Shown: positions 9,343 through 19,580 of the stretch, piece by piece | Layout: each line of letters begins with the position of its first letter | How positions within the stretch are numbered: position 1 is the first letter of the stretch | Assembly (NCBI RefSeq): GCF_013388945.1 | Contig: NZ_JACAEH010000014.1 | Span: 62,001 to 126,000 of the forward strand | Origin: Nitrososphaera sp. | GTDB lineage: Archaea > Thermoproteota > Nitrososphaeria > Nitrososphaerales > Nitrososphaeraceae | Reading direction: 5' to 3' | Length of the DNA: 64,000 bases | Position numbers and translations under genes: made by a program | The notes under the pieces: model-generated | What the model was told of the DNA's origin: nothing | The model's input: only the letters and a program-made list of their open reading frames with translations | Database searches by the model: none

Positions 9343-11028
9343 ATGGAAGAGGTTGCAGCGGCAGCCCCCAAGCAGGCCAAGGTAAGGTGGCACACGCTTG
9401 AGCACAAGGGCGTGGCGTTCCCGCCCGCGTACCAGCAAAGGGGCATAACGATTTCTATCAAGGGTGAAAAGCTCGCGCTGAACGCGGACCAGGAGGAGCT
9501 GGTTTATGCGTGGGCAAAGAAAAAGGACACCCACTACGTACAGGACCCAGTATTTCAGTCAAATTTTCTTTCAGACCTAAAGCCGCTTTTGCCCGACAAA
9601 TTCAGGAAGATGGAACTAAAGATTTCAGACTTTGACTTTTCCCAGGCTTTCCGGCTTGCGGACGAGGAGAAGGTGATGAAGGAGCAGGAAAAGGAGAGGC
9701 TCAAGAACCTCCCTAAGGAAGAAAAAAAGAGGCTTCGGGAGGCAAAAAAGGCCGAGCGGGAGCGCCTCAAGGCGTTCTACGGAAAGGCGGTGGTGGACGG
9801 ACAGGAGGTAGACATCGCAAACTGGCTGGTCGAGCCGCCGGGCCTGTTCATGGGCAGGGGTCAGCACCCGCTCAGGGGCAGGTGGAAGCCCCGGGTAAGG
9901 CCGCAGGATGTTACGCTGAACCTCGGCAAGGACGCGCCGGTGCCCGAAGGGGCGTGGAGGGAAATAGTCCACGACCAGACGTCTACCTGGCTTGCCACCT
10001 GGATTGAAAAGCTTACGGACAAGCGCAAGTACGTCTGGCTCCACGATTCTGCGGCAATCAGGCAGGACAACGACAGGGCAAAGTACGACAAGGCCAAAAA
10101 GCTCGCAGAGCACCTGCCCAAGGTAGAAAAGGAGATAATCAGGAGGATGAAGACGTCCGGCGACAGGGCTGCAACTGCAGCCTACCTGATCTTCAAGCTT
10201 GCCATGAGGGTGGGCGACGAGAAGGACCCCGACGAGGCAGACACCGTGGGCGCAAGCACGCTCCGGGTCGAGCACATCAGGTTCCCGCAGTCAAACGGCA
10301 GGCAGCAGATAGAGTTCAACTTTCTCGGCAAGGACAGCGTGCCCTGGCAAAAGACGCTTGACGTCGCAAGCGACGACACGCAGGCGCTGCACGACAACCT
10401 GAAAAAGTTCATGAAGGGCAAAAAGCCCGACGAGCCGATCTTCGACGACATCAACTCGCGCAAGGTAAACGCGTTCTTCCAGACTATAATGCCCGGGCTC
10501 ACCGCCAAGGTGTTCAGGACCTGCATCGCAACAAAGGTGGTGCAGCACGCGCTCGTCAACCCGCCAATAAAGGTGGACAAGAGCTCGCCAGAGCCCGACA
10601 AGATATACGTAGCAAAATCTGCAAACCTCAAGGCGGCCATCGAGTGCAACCACAAAAAAGGCGTCGACCCCAAGAACCCTGCTGCAAAAAAGGCCGCTGA
10701 AAAGTTTGAAGAGTCGGTAGCCAAGAGGAAGGAGGCCATCGCACATCTGAAAAAGGAGGTAGCTGCAAAGAACTGGAAGACAGAGACCCAGGAAAAGCGC
10801 CTGAAGGAGAGGCTTGCAAAGTTAGAGATGCAGCTGAAACTCCAGCAGGAGACGCGCGACTACAACCTCGGCACGTCGCTTCGAAACTACATCGACCCCC
10901 GCGTCATGAAGGCCTGGCTCAACTACGTCGAGCTTGACTGGACCAAAGTCTACACCGCGACTTTGCAGCGCAAGTTCAAGTGGGTCGAAGACTATTCCGA
11001 CAGGAACTATGCGCGTTTCTACCCTTGA
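9343..11028 (+). CDS. DNA topoisomerase type IB (eukaryote-like)
   Basis: VRWHTLEHKGVAFPPAYQQRG, KYVWLHDSAAIRQDNDRAKYDKAKKL, C-terminal TSLRNYIDPRVMKAWLNYVELDWTKVYTATLQRKFKW. Confidence 0.93.
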   Translation: MEEVAAAAPKQAKVRWHTLEHKGVAFPPAYQQRGITISIKGEKLALNADQEELVYAWAKKKDTHYVQDPVFQSNFLSDLKPLLPDKFRKMELKISDFDFSQAFRLADEEKVMKEQEKERLKNLPKEEKKRLREAKKAERERLKAFYGKAVVDGQEVDIANWLVEPPGLFMGRGQHPLRGRWKPRVRPQDVTLNLGKDAPVPEGAWREIVHDQTSTWLATWIEKLTDKRKYVWLHDSAAIRQDNDRAKYDKAKKLAEHLPKVEKEIIRRMKTSGDRAATAAYLIFKLAMRVGDEKDPDEADTVGASTLRVEHIRFPQSNGRQQIEFNFLGKDSVPWQKTLDVASDDTQALHDNLKKFMKGKKPDEPIFDDINSRKVNAFFQTIMPGLTAKVFRTCIATKVVQHALVNPPIKVDKSSPEPDKIYVAKSANLKAAIECNHKKGVDPKNPAAKKAAEKFEESVAKRKEAIAHLKKEVAAKNWKTETQEKRLKERLAKLEMQLKLQQETRDYNLGTSLRNYIDPRVMKAWLNYVELDWTKVYTATLQRKFKWVEDYSDRNYARFYP

Positions 11029-11077
11029 TTGTGAGAAGACTTATATCGTTACCTCTTGCTTTTTAATCCGGATAATT

Positions 11078-12526
11078 TTGGATGGCTCGTGGAATCCTTG
11101 GACACATAGCTCAAAGTTTGCCGTTCCAAGGACACTGGTTGTCATGTCGCTTGTTTTCATGCTCTTGATGACAAGGAGCGCTTATGCGCAGCAAGGGTAT
11201 ACGCCTGACTCGCTTTTCATCGTGCTTTATTCGGTTGGCGACGCGCTAATAGAATACGACATAAAAACGGATGATCCGCTTGCAGACTCTATCTCCGTGA
11301 ACATTTTCGGCAATCCAACGACAGATCCAATCGTCACCGACTTGGAAGACAAGTTCATTGCTTCCAGGACCGGCGCAAGTCCCAACGAGTTGCTGATAAC
11401 CCCGGCCGGGGCAACCGACATCAGGATAAGCTACTCCACGTCGGATCTCGTAAGTAAATCAGGGAGAGAATGGACTTTTGCCATCGACTCGCCTGTCAGC
11501 TTCTCTGTAAAGATGCCGCAGGATAGCATAGCCATCCAGTTTGGAAACGACGTACCTGACCAGCTTCAGATTGGAAGCCAGACACTCCTGACGTTCCCGG
11601 CAGGAAACCAGACTGTCACCTACATCGTAGGACTCCTTGGCACAGATGTGTCGGCAACTATTGCGATAAAAGCTGCCGAGACCTCAATAGATCAGGAGAA
11701 GAAGGACAACCCCGGCATCATTCTAGCCGGCGCCGAGGAGCTGCTTGCGAGGGCGAAAGAGGCGTACGAGGCAGAGAAGTTTATCGACGCAGAAAGGTTC
11801 GCCCGGCAGGCAAATGAGAATGTAGAGACAACTGTCGAAGACTATGCTGACGCCATAGCGGCCAGAAACGATGCCCGGTCAAAGATTCAGGCGGCAGAGT
11901 CCCAGGGCCGCGACGTTTCAGGTGCCAACGCGCTCTTTGCCCAGTCCACCCAGCAGTTTGAGGCAGGCGACTATGCCAATGCTACCAATTCTGCAGAAGA
12001 CGCAGTCAGGGCGATAGGTGGGGTGCAGCAGAACATCTGGCCGTACGGCCTGGGCGCCGCAGTCGCAGGCGGAGTAGCCGGCGCGTTTTACGTGATGAAA
12101 AGGAGGCAGGGTCCAAGGCAGCAGGCCGCGCTTGTCGACCCGGACCCTGCAACTGCATCGGAACCAATACACTGGCCGCAGCCGCCCCCTCCGGCCCCAA
12201 GCCCGCCAAGCGTGCCTGCGCAGGAGCCGGCAGCAAAACTATCAGGCATACCCGAGTCGCAGCTTGACAAGGAGCTCCTCTCAGGCATCGTCCACAGGAT
12301 AATAGAGGAGAGGCCGCACCTGCGCCAGGAAGACCGCGACGTGCTCGTGTTCCTTGCGCAGAGCGAGGGCGCGGCTTTTGAAAGCGAGGTCCGCTCGAAA
12401 TTCCAGCTTCCAAAGACGACGGTGTGGAGGCTTGTAAAGCGCCTTGAGCGCGAGGAGCTTGTCGAGATACGGAAGGCCGGCGGCCAGAACCTGATAAAGC
12501 TCAGGTTCGAGGGAAGGCAGCCCTGA
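11078..12526 (+). CDS. membrane-anchored protein: signal/TM, extracytoplasmic region, second TM, C-terminal winged HTH
   Basis: Hydrophobic N-terminus ending ..SAYAQQ; central coiled/helical region; TM IWPYGLGAAVAGGVAGAFYVMKRR; C-terminal wHTH (FESEVRSKFQLPKTTVWRLVKRLEREELVEIRK). Start uncertain. Confidence 0.7.
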   Translation: MDGSWNPWTHSSKFAVPRTLVVMSLVFMLLMTRSAYAQQGYTPDSLFIVLYSVGDALIEYDIKTDDPLADSISVNIFGNPTTDPIVTDLEDKFIASRTGASPNELLITPAGATDIRISYSTSDLVSKSGREWTFAIDSPVSFSVKMPQDSIAIQFGNDVPDQLQIGSQTLLTFPAGNQTVTYIVGLLGTDVSATIAIKAAETSIDQEKKDNPGIILAGAEELLARAKEAYEAEKFIDAERFARQANENVETTVEDYADAIAARNDARSKIQAAESQGRDVSGANALFAQSTQQFEAGDYANATNSAEDAVRAIGGVQQNIWPYGLGAAVAGGVAGAFYVMKRRQGPRQQAALVDPDPATASEPIHWPQPPPPAPSPPSVPAQEPAAKLSGIPESQLDKELLSGIVHRIIEERPHLRQEDRDVLVFLAQSEGAAFESEVRSKFQLPKTTVWRLVKRLEREELVEIRKAGGQNLIKLRFEGRQP

Positions 12527-12590
12527 TAGTATCATTTCTTTTGAAAATTTTCCACGCCACCCTTAAATAAAGCGAAAGCAAGAATTGGCT

Positions 12591-13214
12591 ATGAGCTCTG
12601 GACCCGACATATCGTCGCTCCTTGCGCGCCCGGTAGAGAACTTTATCAACATGAACATAGCCATCCTGGAAGGCGACAGGTTCGTCGACGAGGCCCTGCA
12701 AAAGATGCAGGAAAAGAACGTCAGGAGCGTGCTCGTGTCCCACCAAGGGGAGGTGGTCGGCATCCTGAGCAAGACGGACATACTTTTCAAGGTCATGTCG
12801 CAGGGCAAGAACCCCGGCAAGGTGCGCCTGCGCGAGATAATGACGAGCCCGGTGCTTGCAGTAGACCCCAAGACGACGGTGCAGGAGACGCTTGGCATGA
12901 TGGATAAGCACGTCGTGCGCCAGCTGATAGTGAGCTCGCACTCGGCGGTGCTTGGCATGGTCTACCGCGACGACATTTTTGAAAAGATACACATGGCAAG
13001 CGCGGCGACTGCAGAGACTGCAGTCACCGGAAGCCCTGCTTGCATCATAAACCCGAAGGCGATTGCGTACATCAGGGACACCACCTCTGCAAAGGTTGTC
13101 TGCCCGTATTGCGAATTGCCGTACGACAGCAAGGAAGCATTGTCAAAGCACATCGACAGGCTTCACACGGGTGCCGGCGTGCTTGAAGGCGACGTCCGGC
13201 GCACGTTTGAATAA
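12591..13214 (+). CDS. CBS-domain pair protein with C-terminal C2H2 zinc finger
   Basis: Two CBS repeats (NVRSVLVSHQGEVVGILSKTDIL; VVRQLIVSSHSAVLGMVYRDDIF) then VVCPYCELPYDSKEALSKHIDRLH. Confidence 0.85.
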   Translation: MSSGPDISSLLARPVENFINMNIAILEGDRFVDEALQKMQEKNVRSVLVSHQGEVVGILSKTDILFKVMSQGKNPGKVRLREIMTSPVLAVDPKTTVQETLGMMDKHVVRQLIVSSHSAVLGMVYRDDIFEKIHMASAATAETAVTGSPACIINPKAIAYIRDTTSAKVVCPYCELPYDSKEALSKHIDRLHTGAGVLEGDVRRTFE

Positions 13215-13266
13215 TATATATAATCTACTGCGAAATTGCAGAGTGCAATACGCTTGCTGAGCTGGT

Positions 13267-13341
13267 GCCGGGGTAGCTCAGCTTGGTTAGAGCGTACGAC
13301 TCATAATCGTAAGGTCGCGGGCTCAAATCCCGCCTCCGGCA
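13267..13341 (+). tRNA. tRNA-Met (CAT anticodon, elongator type)
   Basis: Cloverleaf: GCCGGGG/CTCCGGC acceptor, TACGA-CTCATAA-TCGTA anticodon arm, GCGGG-CTCAAAT-CCCGC T arm. Confidence 0.93.
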
Positions 13342-13392
13342 CTCTTTTCTGTCTAACGATTATATATGATGCAAAAAGCAGTCAACTCCGGT

Positions 13393-13466
13393 GCCGTCGT
13401 AGCTCAGCCTGGGAGAGCACTCCGCTGAAGACGGAGCCGCCGTGAGCTCAAATCTCACCGACGGCA
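13393..13466 (+). tRNA. tRNA-Phe (GAA)
   Basis: GCCGTCG/CGACGGC acceptor, CTCCG-CTGAAGA-CGGAG anticodon arm, GTGAG-CTCAAAT-CTCAC T arm. Confidence 0.93.
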
Positions 13467-14807
13467 CTTTTCTTTTACTAACCTTGCGACGCTTTCGATT
13501 ATCTTTTCAGACGCCGCAAGGTGGCTCTTTGGCCTGAATATGTCCGCTACTTCTTTTCTTGTCAGGTGCTTGGCAATGTTGCCGTCCTTTGACACCGCGT
13601 CTGAAAACTGCTCGCCTGACTCGAGCGCGGCAAATGCGACGCGCTGGATGTCCCGGTATGCTTCAAAGCGCGGGACGCCCTTTTTCACAAGCGCTTCGAG
13701 TACAAACTCGGCAAATATCTGCCCCCTTGTCATGTCCAAGTTTGCAGCAACGCGCTTTTCGTCCACCTTCAGCTCGGCAACGACCTTTGTCATTGCGTTG
13801 AGCATCTCGTCAAGCAGTATCGCCGCCATGGGGAGCGTGAAGCGCTCGTTTGCAGAATTTGACAGGTCGCGCTCGTGCCACAACGAGATATTGTCCATCG
13901 AGACGGATACTAGCGACTTTAGCATCTTTGCAAGCGACGACGTGCGCTCGCTCTTTATCGGGTTGCGCTTTACGGGGACTGCACTTGAGCCCATCTGGCC
14001 CTTCTTGAAAGGCTCCGCGACCTCGGCTATCTCGGTCCTCTGCAGGTTTCGTATCTCCACTGCAATCTTGTCAAGGGTCGAGCCAACAAGCGCCATCACA
14101 AACTGCATCTCGGCATAGCGCTCCCTTGGCACGACCTGCGTCGCCGCGTCCACCGGATACAGCCCAAGCGACGACGCCACCAGCCTTTCAACGTCAAGCG
14201 CCCTGTTGCCCATCAATGAACCTGTGCCGACCACGCCTCGGGTCTTGCATGCCAGAAAGCGCTTCTTGCCCTGCTCTATGCGCTCGACGTGCCGGGCCAT
14301 CTCTGCCGCCCACACCGCGAATTTCAGCCCAAAGGCGATGATGCTTGCGTGCTGGCCGTGCGTCCTGCCGACTGCCGGCAGGCTCCTGTATTTTGTGGCC
14401 TTTTGCGAAAGCAGGATTGCGATCTTGGCGACCTTTTCTTCGATTATTGAAAACGCGTCGCGCATCTGCATCGAAGTCGAAGTGTCGACGACGTCGTTGC
14501 TCGTAAGCCCGTAGTGGACCCAAGGCTTGGCGCTTGCAGACACCTGCTCGCTTAGAGCCTCGACCATCGCAGCCGTGTCGTGCTCGCTTGCCGCCTCGAG
14601 CTTTGCCACGCGGGCAAGCGTGACTTTTCCTGACCTGGCAGCTGCAGATATCTGCCGCGCGGCGCCTTCTGGTATCATGCCTATCTTTGCCTGCGCCCTT
14701 GCGGCCGCGGCCTCAAAGTCTAGTTGGTATTGCAGGCGCCTCTTGTCGCCAAAAATGTCGCGCATCTCCTTGCTACCGTAGCGTCCCGAGTCTATGGGCA
14801 GTATGGG
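13455..14807 (-). CDS. purB: adenylosuccinate lyase
   Basis: RYGSKEMRDIFGDKRRLQYQLDFEAAAARAQ, SSAVPVKRNPIKSE signature; GTG start at 14807 preferred. Confidence 0.93.
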   Translation of the reverse strand, partial: PILPIDSGRYGSKEMRDIFGDKRRLQYQLDFEAAAARAQAKIGMIPEGAARQISAAARSGKVTLARVAKLEAASEHDTAAMVEALSEQVSASAKPWVHYGLTSNDVVDTSTSMQMRDAFSIIEEKVAKIAILLSQKATKYRSLPAVGRTHGQHASIIAFGLKFAVWAAEMARHVERIEQGKKRFLACKTRGVVGTGSLMGNRALDVERLVASSLGLYPVDAATQVVPRERYAEMQFVMALVGSTLDKIAVEIRNLQRTEIAEVAEPFKKGQMGSSAVPVKRNPIKSERTSSLAKMLKSLVSVSMDNISLWHERDLSNSANERFTLPMAAILLDEMLNAMTKVVAELKVDEKRVAANLDMTRGQIFAEFVLEALVKKGVPRFEAYRDIQRVAFAALESGEQFSDAVSKDGNIAKHLTRKEVADIFRPKSHLAASEKIIESVARLVKEKCRR

Positions 14808-14890
14808 CACAGTAAAGAGGGTGGAGGTGGCGGAAATAAATCTTCCATCAGTCAAGATTTATAACGACTTCGCAGTGATTCTTTCTAGAA

Positions 14891-16354
14891 TTGAGCGAGT
14901 TTTCAACGAAGGCAGGTCTCACGATAAAAAAAGTGAGAGAGATGGAATTTCGGATAGACCCCGACGCCTCACGGGGCATGAAGGTGCCAGTCACGATTTA
15001 CGCTAACGAGTCTCTCCTCTCAAAGATGGTGACAGACAGAACCATTGACCAGGCCGCCAATGTTGCAACACTGCCGGGCGTCAGGAAACACGTCGTTGTT
15101 TTGCCGGACGGCCACGAAGGCTACGGCTTTCCCGTAGGCGGCGTGGCCGCAACTGACGTCGAGGAAGGCGTCATCAGCCCCGGTGGTGTCGGCTACGACA
15201 TCAACTGCGGCGTCAGGCTGGTGCGCACAAACCTCACTGAAAAAGACCTGCGGCCCAAGCTCAAGGACCTTGTCAACGAACTGTTCAGGTCGATACCTTC
15301 CGGCGTCGGGAGCGAGGGCGCCATCAGGCTGACCAGGTCAGAGCTTGACGAGCTTTTGGTGGAAGGCGTCAGGTGGGCTGTGGAACGCGGCTATGGCACG
15401 CAGCATGACGCAGAAGTGTGCGAGGAAAACGGCACCATGAAAGGCGCCGACCCGGCAAGCGTGTCAGACACTGCAAGAAAGCGCGGCGCGCCGCAGCTTG
15501 GGTCGCTTGGCTCTGGCAACCACTTTTTGGAAGTGCAAAAGGTGGACAGGATATACGACGAGCGCGCGGCAAAGGCGATGGGCATTGAAAAAGAAGGCCA
15601 GCTCACCGTCTTGATACACTGTGGCTCGCGCGGATTTGGGCACCAGATATGCACCGACTATTTGCGCGTTTCAGAAGCAGCACTCCGCAGGTACAACATC
15701 ACGCTTCCAGACAGGGAGCTTGCCTGCGTTCCAAACAACTCCAAGGAGGGCGAGAATTACCGGAAAGCGATGTTCTCGGCGCTCAACTTTGCCTGGGCAA
15801 ACAGGCAGATGATAACCCACTGGACGAGAAAGACGTTTGAAAAGGTGTTTGGTGGCAATCTCGAGATGGACCTCGTATACGACGTGGCGCACAACATAGC
15901 CAAGGTGGAGCGCCACAAGGTTGACGGCGGCGGCATGCGCGAAGTTGTGGTGCACCGCAAGGGCGCGACCCGGGCGTTTCCTGCAGGAATGGAGCAGGTG
16001 CCTGCAAAGTACCGTGCCCTAGGCCAGCCGGTGATAATCCCCGGCTCCATGGGGACTGCAAGCTGGATACTTTTAGGCGGCAAGAACTCGATGGAGCTGA
16101 GCTTTGGCTCGACTGCGCACGGCGCAGGCAGGACGATGTCAAGGTCTGCGGCAAAGAGGAGCTACACTGCAGAAGGCGTCAAGGGCACGCTCGAGTCAAG
16201 GGGCATATACGTAAAGGCGCTCACGCGGGAAGGCGTGGTCGAAGAGACGCCTGAAGCCTACAAGGACGTGGACGCAGTCGCAAACGTCTCTCACGAGCTT
16301 GGCATAGCCACCAAGGTCGCAAGGCTCCTGCCGATGGGAGTGATAAAGGGATGA
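14891..16354 (+). CDS. rtcB: tRNA-splicing ligase RtcB
   Basis: LPDGHEGYGFPVGGVAATD, GGVGYDINCGVRL, GSLGSGNHFLEVQ, HCGSRGFGHQ. Confidence 0.95.
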   Translation: MSEFSTKAGLTIKKVREMEFRIDPDASRGMKVPVTIYANESLLSKMVTDRTIDQAANVATLPGVRKHVVVLPDGHEGYGFPVGGVAATDVEEGVISPGGVGYDINCGVRLVRTNLTEKDLRPKLKDLVNELFRSIPSGVGSEGAIRLTRSELDELLVEGVRWAVERGYGTQHDAEVCEENGTMKGADPASVSDTARKRGAPQLGSLGSGNHFLEVQKVDRIYDERAAKAMGIEKEGQLTVLIHCGSRGFGHQICTDYLRVSEAALRRYNITLPDRELACVPNNSKEGENYRKAMFSALNFAWANRQMITHWTRKTFEKVFGGNLEMDLVYDVAHNIAKVERHKVDGGGMREVVVHRKGATRAFPAGMEQVPAKYRALGQPVIIPGSMGTASWILLGGKNSMELSFGSTAHGAGRTMSRSAAKRSYTAEGVKGTLESRGIYVKALTREGVVEETPEAYKDVDAVANVSHELGIATKVARLLPMGVIKG

Positions 16355-16737
16355 GCGAGGACAAGGACATCGAGATTATCAAGGCGCGCAAGCTGCGCGA
16401 GATGAAAGAGAGAGCCGCGGCGATGGAGCGGGCAAAAAAGGCCGAGCCGGAGAAAAAGGAAAAATCGCCCAGAGAAACCGTCATGGCGTACCTGTACGAC
16501 AGGGGCGACGAAGTGCTGAATGCGGCGTACGCGCAGTATCCTGCACAGACCGAAGCGATAGTGGCAAAAATAGCCGAGCTGATAAAGTCAGGCGAGTTGA
16601 AGGAAAGGATCTCCGGCGGCGAGCTCCTGTCGCTTTTCAGGTCTGTCGGCCTGCGGGTAAGAATCGACACGTCGATAAGGATACAGCAGGACGGCAAGCT
16701 GGTCTCGTTCTCTGAAAAGCTGAAGCAACATGAGTGA
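16351..16737 (+). CDS. DNA-binding protein, possibly PDCD5-like
   Basis: Basic helical N-terminus (KARKLREMKERAAAMERAKKAEP) and LIKSGELKERISGGELLSLF; weak family match by eye. Confidence 0.5.
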   Translation: MSEDKDIEIIKARKLREMKERAAAMERAKKAEPEKKEKSPRETVMAYLYDRGDEVLNAAYAQYPAQTEAIVAKIAELIKSGELKERISGGELLSLFRSVGLRVRIDTSIRIQQDGKLVSFSEKLKQHE

Positions 16738-17068
16738 GATTGGCACCTTCATACTGGATTTCCAGACCACGGACTTTGGGTCTGATGAAAAGATAGCAAA
16801 CGACTTTATCGCAGGCCTGCAGTCGGCGTGCCAGCTTGAAAACCAGTACGCGCTCGACCCGCCCATGGAGCGGGCAGGCTGGGCGTTTGCCAAGCTCTTT
16901 TTTGCAGGGCAGTTTGTGGAAAGGATCTACTCTGTCAACTCGTACGAGATAGACAGGTCAAAGGGAAAAAAGTTCAAGGACAAGTTCATCAACTGGCTTG
17001 CCTCGCAGCTGAAAAACAGGGGCTGCACCGCCCAGATAAAGGCGGCGCCGGAAATGAAACAGTTCTAG
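16730..17068 (+). CDS. conserved hypothetical protein
   Basis: 112-aa ORF overlapping upstream stop. Confidence 0.6.
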   Translation: MSEIGTFILDFQTTDFGSDEKIANDFIAGLQSACQLENQYALDPPMERAGWAFAKLFFAGQFVERIYSVNSYEIDRSKGKKFKDKFINWLASQLKNRGCTAQIKAAPEMKQF

Positions 17069-17472
17069 ACTCTTCTACCGCGTCTTCCGCCCGGCTTTCT
17101 CGTCGTGTCGTGCGGAATTGGTGTCACGTCGTCGATCCTGCCTATCCTGAAGCCCGCCCTTGCAAGCGCCCTGATGGCTGCCTGCGCGCCGGGGCCGGGG
17201 ATCCTCGGGCCCACTCCGCCAACAGCCCTGACGCGGATGTGGAGCGCGTTTATTCCCTTTGTCTTGGCGACTTCTGCTGCCGCCACAGCGGACTTCATGG
17301 CCGCATAAGGCGACGACTCGTACCTGTCTGCAGTGACATGGCGTCCGCCCGAGCTGAAGGAGATAGTCTCGCTCCCGCTCGTGTCGGTGATATGGACAAG
17401 CGTGTTATTGTAACTGCTAAAGATGTGGGCTACTCCCCACCTAGTCTGGGTGATCTCGTCTGCTTCAGACAT
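17065..17472 (-). CDS. rps11: 30S ribosomal protein S11
   Basis: [32 protein letters not shown]...[51 protein letters not shown]. Confidence 0.97.
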   Translation of the reverse strand: MSEADEITQTRWGVAHIFSSYNNTLVHITDTSGSETISFSSGGRHVTADRYESSPYAAMKSAVAAAEVAKTKGINALHIRVRAVGGVGPRIPGPGAQAAIRALARAGFRIGRIDDVTPIPHDTTRKPGGRRGRRV

Positions 17473-17510
17473 GCAGGCAGTATCGTCTTGCAAGAGGGTT
17501 AAAAGTGTTA

Positions 17511-18257
17511 TCAGTGTATCCTGCCGGCCTTCAGGTAGATGGGCCACGTCACCTTCATCTTGGCTGCACCGCCCCAGGCCTTCTCAAAGTCTGGGTACGT
17601 CTTTTCCACCGGGTCTGAGCCGTTTTCTTGCATGTACCTCTGGACGCTTGACCATGTGTAGAGGTAACCTGCAAGGTCGCGCAGGCTCCATTCGAGCTCT
17701 ATCTGGAAGACAGGCGCGTCTATCCGCCGGAACGGAAAAGGTATGTCCTCGTACCTGTTTTCGACGTGCCTTATCTCCTTTGGCCAGTACCTGCCTATGA
17801 CGTCCTTGTAGAACCTCTGCGTGACCGCGTCCACCTCGGGGCTTGATGAGTGCAGGCCGTACGTCCATGCGGCTATCACTCCTCCTTTCCTCGCCACCCT
17901 CCTTGCCTCTCGGTAAAAGTCGTCAAAGCGGAACCAGTGGATAGCCTGGGCCACGGTGATGAGGTCCACGCTTGCGTCATTCAGCTCGGCCTTTTCTGCG
18001 GGGAACACGGCAAAGCGCACGTTCGGGCCGGCCTGGGCATTTTCTATCTGCTTGGCACTTGCGTCGCTTGCCACCACTTTTTCAAAGTACTCTGCAAGGA
18101 TGGCCGCCGCCTGGCCGTTCCCGGTTGCGCAGTCCCAGGCAAGCTCTCTTTTTTCCACAAGACCTGCAAGAAAATCAAAAAGCGCCCTCGGGTAGGTTGG
18201 CCTTGACGCCGCGTACTCTTTTGACTGCTTTGAGAACAGGTCCTTGAAGCCGGCCAA
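17511..18257 (-). CDS. class I SAM-dependent methyltransferase
   Basis: [29 protein letters not shown] motif [14 protein letters not shown]. Confidence 0.85.
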   Translation of the reverse strand: MAGFKDLFSKQSKEYAASRPTYPRALFDFLAGLVEKRELAWDCATGNGQAAAILAEYFEKVVASDASAKQIENAQAGPNVRFAVFPAEKAELNDASVDLITVAQAIHWFRFDDFYREARRVARKGGVIAAWTYGLHSSSPEVDAVTQRFYKDVIGRYWPKEIRHVENRYEDIPFPFRRIDAPVFQIELEWSLRDLAGYLYTWSSVQRYMQENGSDPVEKTYPDFEKAWGGAAKMKVTWPIYLKAGRIH

Positions 18258-18283
18258 CCGGCTGCATTTGCAAAACGGCCTAA

Positions 18284-19516
18284 TTAACTGGCCGTTATCC
18301 TGTATATCTTGCCGTCCAGGAAAGAGAGCACGTAGATGTTGCCATCGGGGCCCGTCTCGATGTCGGTTATCCCGCCAAACCCTGTCGCAAAGGCGGCTGC
18401 AGATATTTCGCCGGGGCTGTCGCCCACAAGGTCTGAGAGGCCGTCATGCAGCACAAGGCCGTCCCTCTGCCCGTTCAGCTCGAAGAAGTAGATGTTGCCG
18501 CTGTTGATGTCGCCCACGAAGATGTTGTTTTCGTATTTTCCGCCCAGCCTGCCTGTTTCGATGAACTCGATGTCAGTCACGCCTATAGAATCAAACCAGC
18601 TGAATTCCGGGTCGCTGTAGTGCGCGCCTTCAAAGAGCACCAGGTCGCTTTCAGTCGCATTGGACCTTGCCATGGGGCCCATCAGCCTGTGCCAGCCGCT
18701 GTTGAGGCCGGGCTCCACCAGGTTCACCTCGTCGTACTCGTCCTCGCCGTTTTCAGTCATCCACAGCCGGCCAGTCACGGGGTCAAAGTCCAGCCCAAAG
18801 CTGTTCCTTATGCCGTATGCGAAATACCGGTGGAGCCTTTCGTTTTCGCTGCCGTAAAACGGGTTGTCGTACACCCCTTCCCCGGTCTGCCTGTCCACGC
18901 GATATATTACCGACTTGTCGTCCGGCGCCCTGCCCGCCGCGTCGTTGTCAAGCATCCCCCCGCCGGCGTTGGTGTCGCCGATGACCGTGTAGAGCCGGTC
19001 GTCCGGCCCGATGACAACCTTGCCGCCGTTGTGGAATGGGCCCGGCTCGCCCGGAAGGTCCAGTATCAGCGTGCCATTGAAAAGTGCCTGTTGCCCCGGG
19101 TCGTAGTCGAACTTGTATACCCTGTTCCTCAAGATGCCTGAGGCGTCTTCGGTGAAATACAGGTACACCTCGTCGGGCTCGCCGGGAGCTACCGCAATAC
19201 CGAGCATCCCCTGCTCTGCCACGTTTTCCACGTCAACTTTCAGAACGGGCTTTTCAACAAGCGTGCCGTTTGAGACTAGCCGGACCTCGCCGTTCTTCTG
19301 GAGCACGATTAGGTTGTTCTCGTCCAGGAATCGCATGCTGGTCGGCATCTGCAGCCCCTCTGCCACAAGCTCCACCCTGAGCGCGTCGTCGCGCAGGGCA
19401 GGCGCGTTTATCTGCGCCATGGGCCTTCCCGTGTCAGGATGCGGATAGAAAGCAACTGCAAGGCCTGCAGCAGCCGCTGCTATAATGATGTAAACGGCAA
19501 GGTGTTTTTTCCGCAA
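18284..19516 (-). CDS. PQQ-dependent sugar dehydrogenase (glucose/sorbosone dehydrogenase family)
   Basis: N-terminal TM; LPTSMRFLDENNLIVLQKNGEVRLV, GGKVVIGPDDRLYTVIGD, AYGIRNSFGLDFDPVTGRLWMTENG. Confidence 0.88.
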   Translation of the reverse strand: MRKKHLAVYIIIAAAAAGLAVAFYPHPDTGRPMAQINAPALRDDALRVELVAEGLQMPTSMRFLDENNLIVLQKNGEVRLVSNGTLVEKPVLKVDVENVAEQGMLGIAVAPGEPDEVYLYFTEDASGILRNRVYKFDYDPGQQALFNGTLILDLPGEPGPFHNGGKVVIGPDDRLYTVIGDTNAGGGMLDNDAAGRAPDDKSVIYRVDRQTGEGVYDNPFYGSENERLHRYFAYGIRNSFGLDFDPVTGRLWMTENGEDEYDEVNLVEPGLNSGWHRLMGPMARSNATESDLVLFEGAHYSDPEFSWFDSIGVTDIEFIETGRLGGKYENNIFVGDINSGNIYFFELNGQRDGLVLHDGLSDLVGDSPGEISAAAFATGFGGITDIETGPDGNIYVLSFLDGKIYRITAS

Positions 19517-19580
19517 TGCCCCGCAATTACTTCATGTACTGGCATAAATGACGTACGAAGGATTCCTCTCCCTGCCGCCT

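Noticed and set aside
9625-10275. 216-aa ORF antisense to topoisomerase IB
   Set aside because: Shadow ORF with low-complexity composition; the sense frame is clearly topoisomerase
18446-19141. 231-aa ORF antisense to the PQQ sugar dehydrogenase
   Set aside because: Frame-shadow artefact; no protein-like motifs
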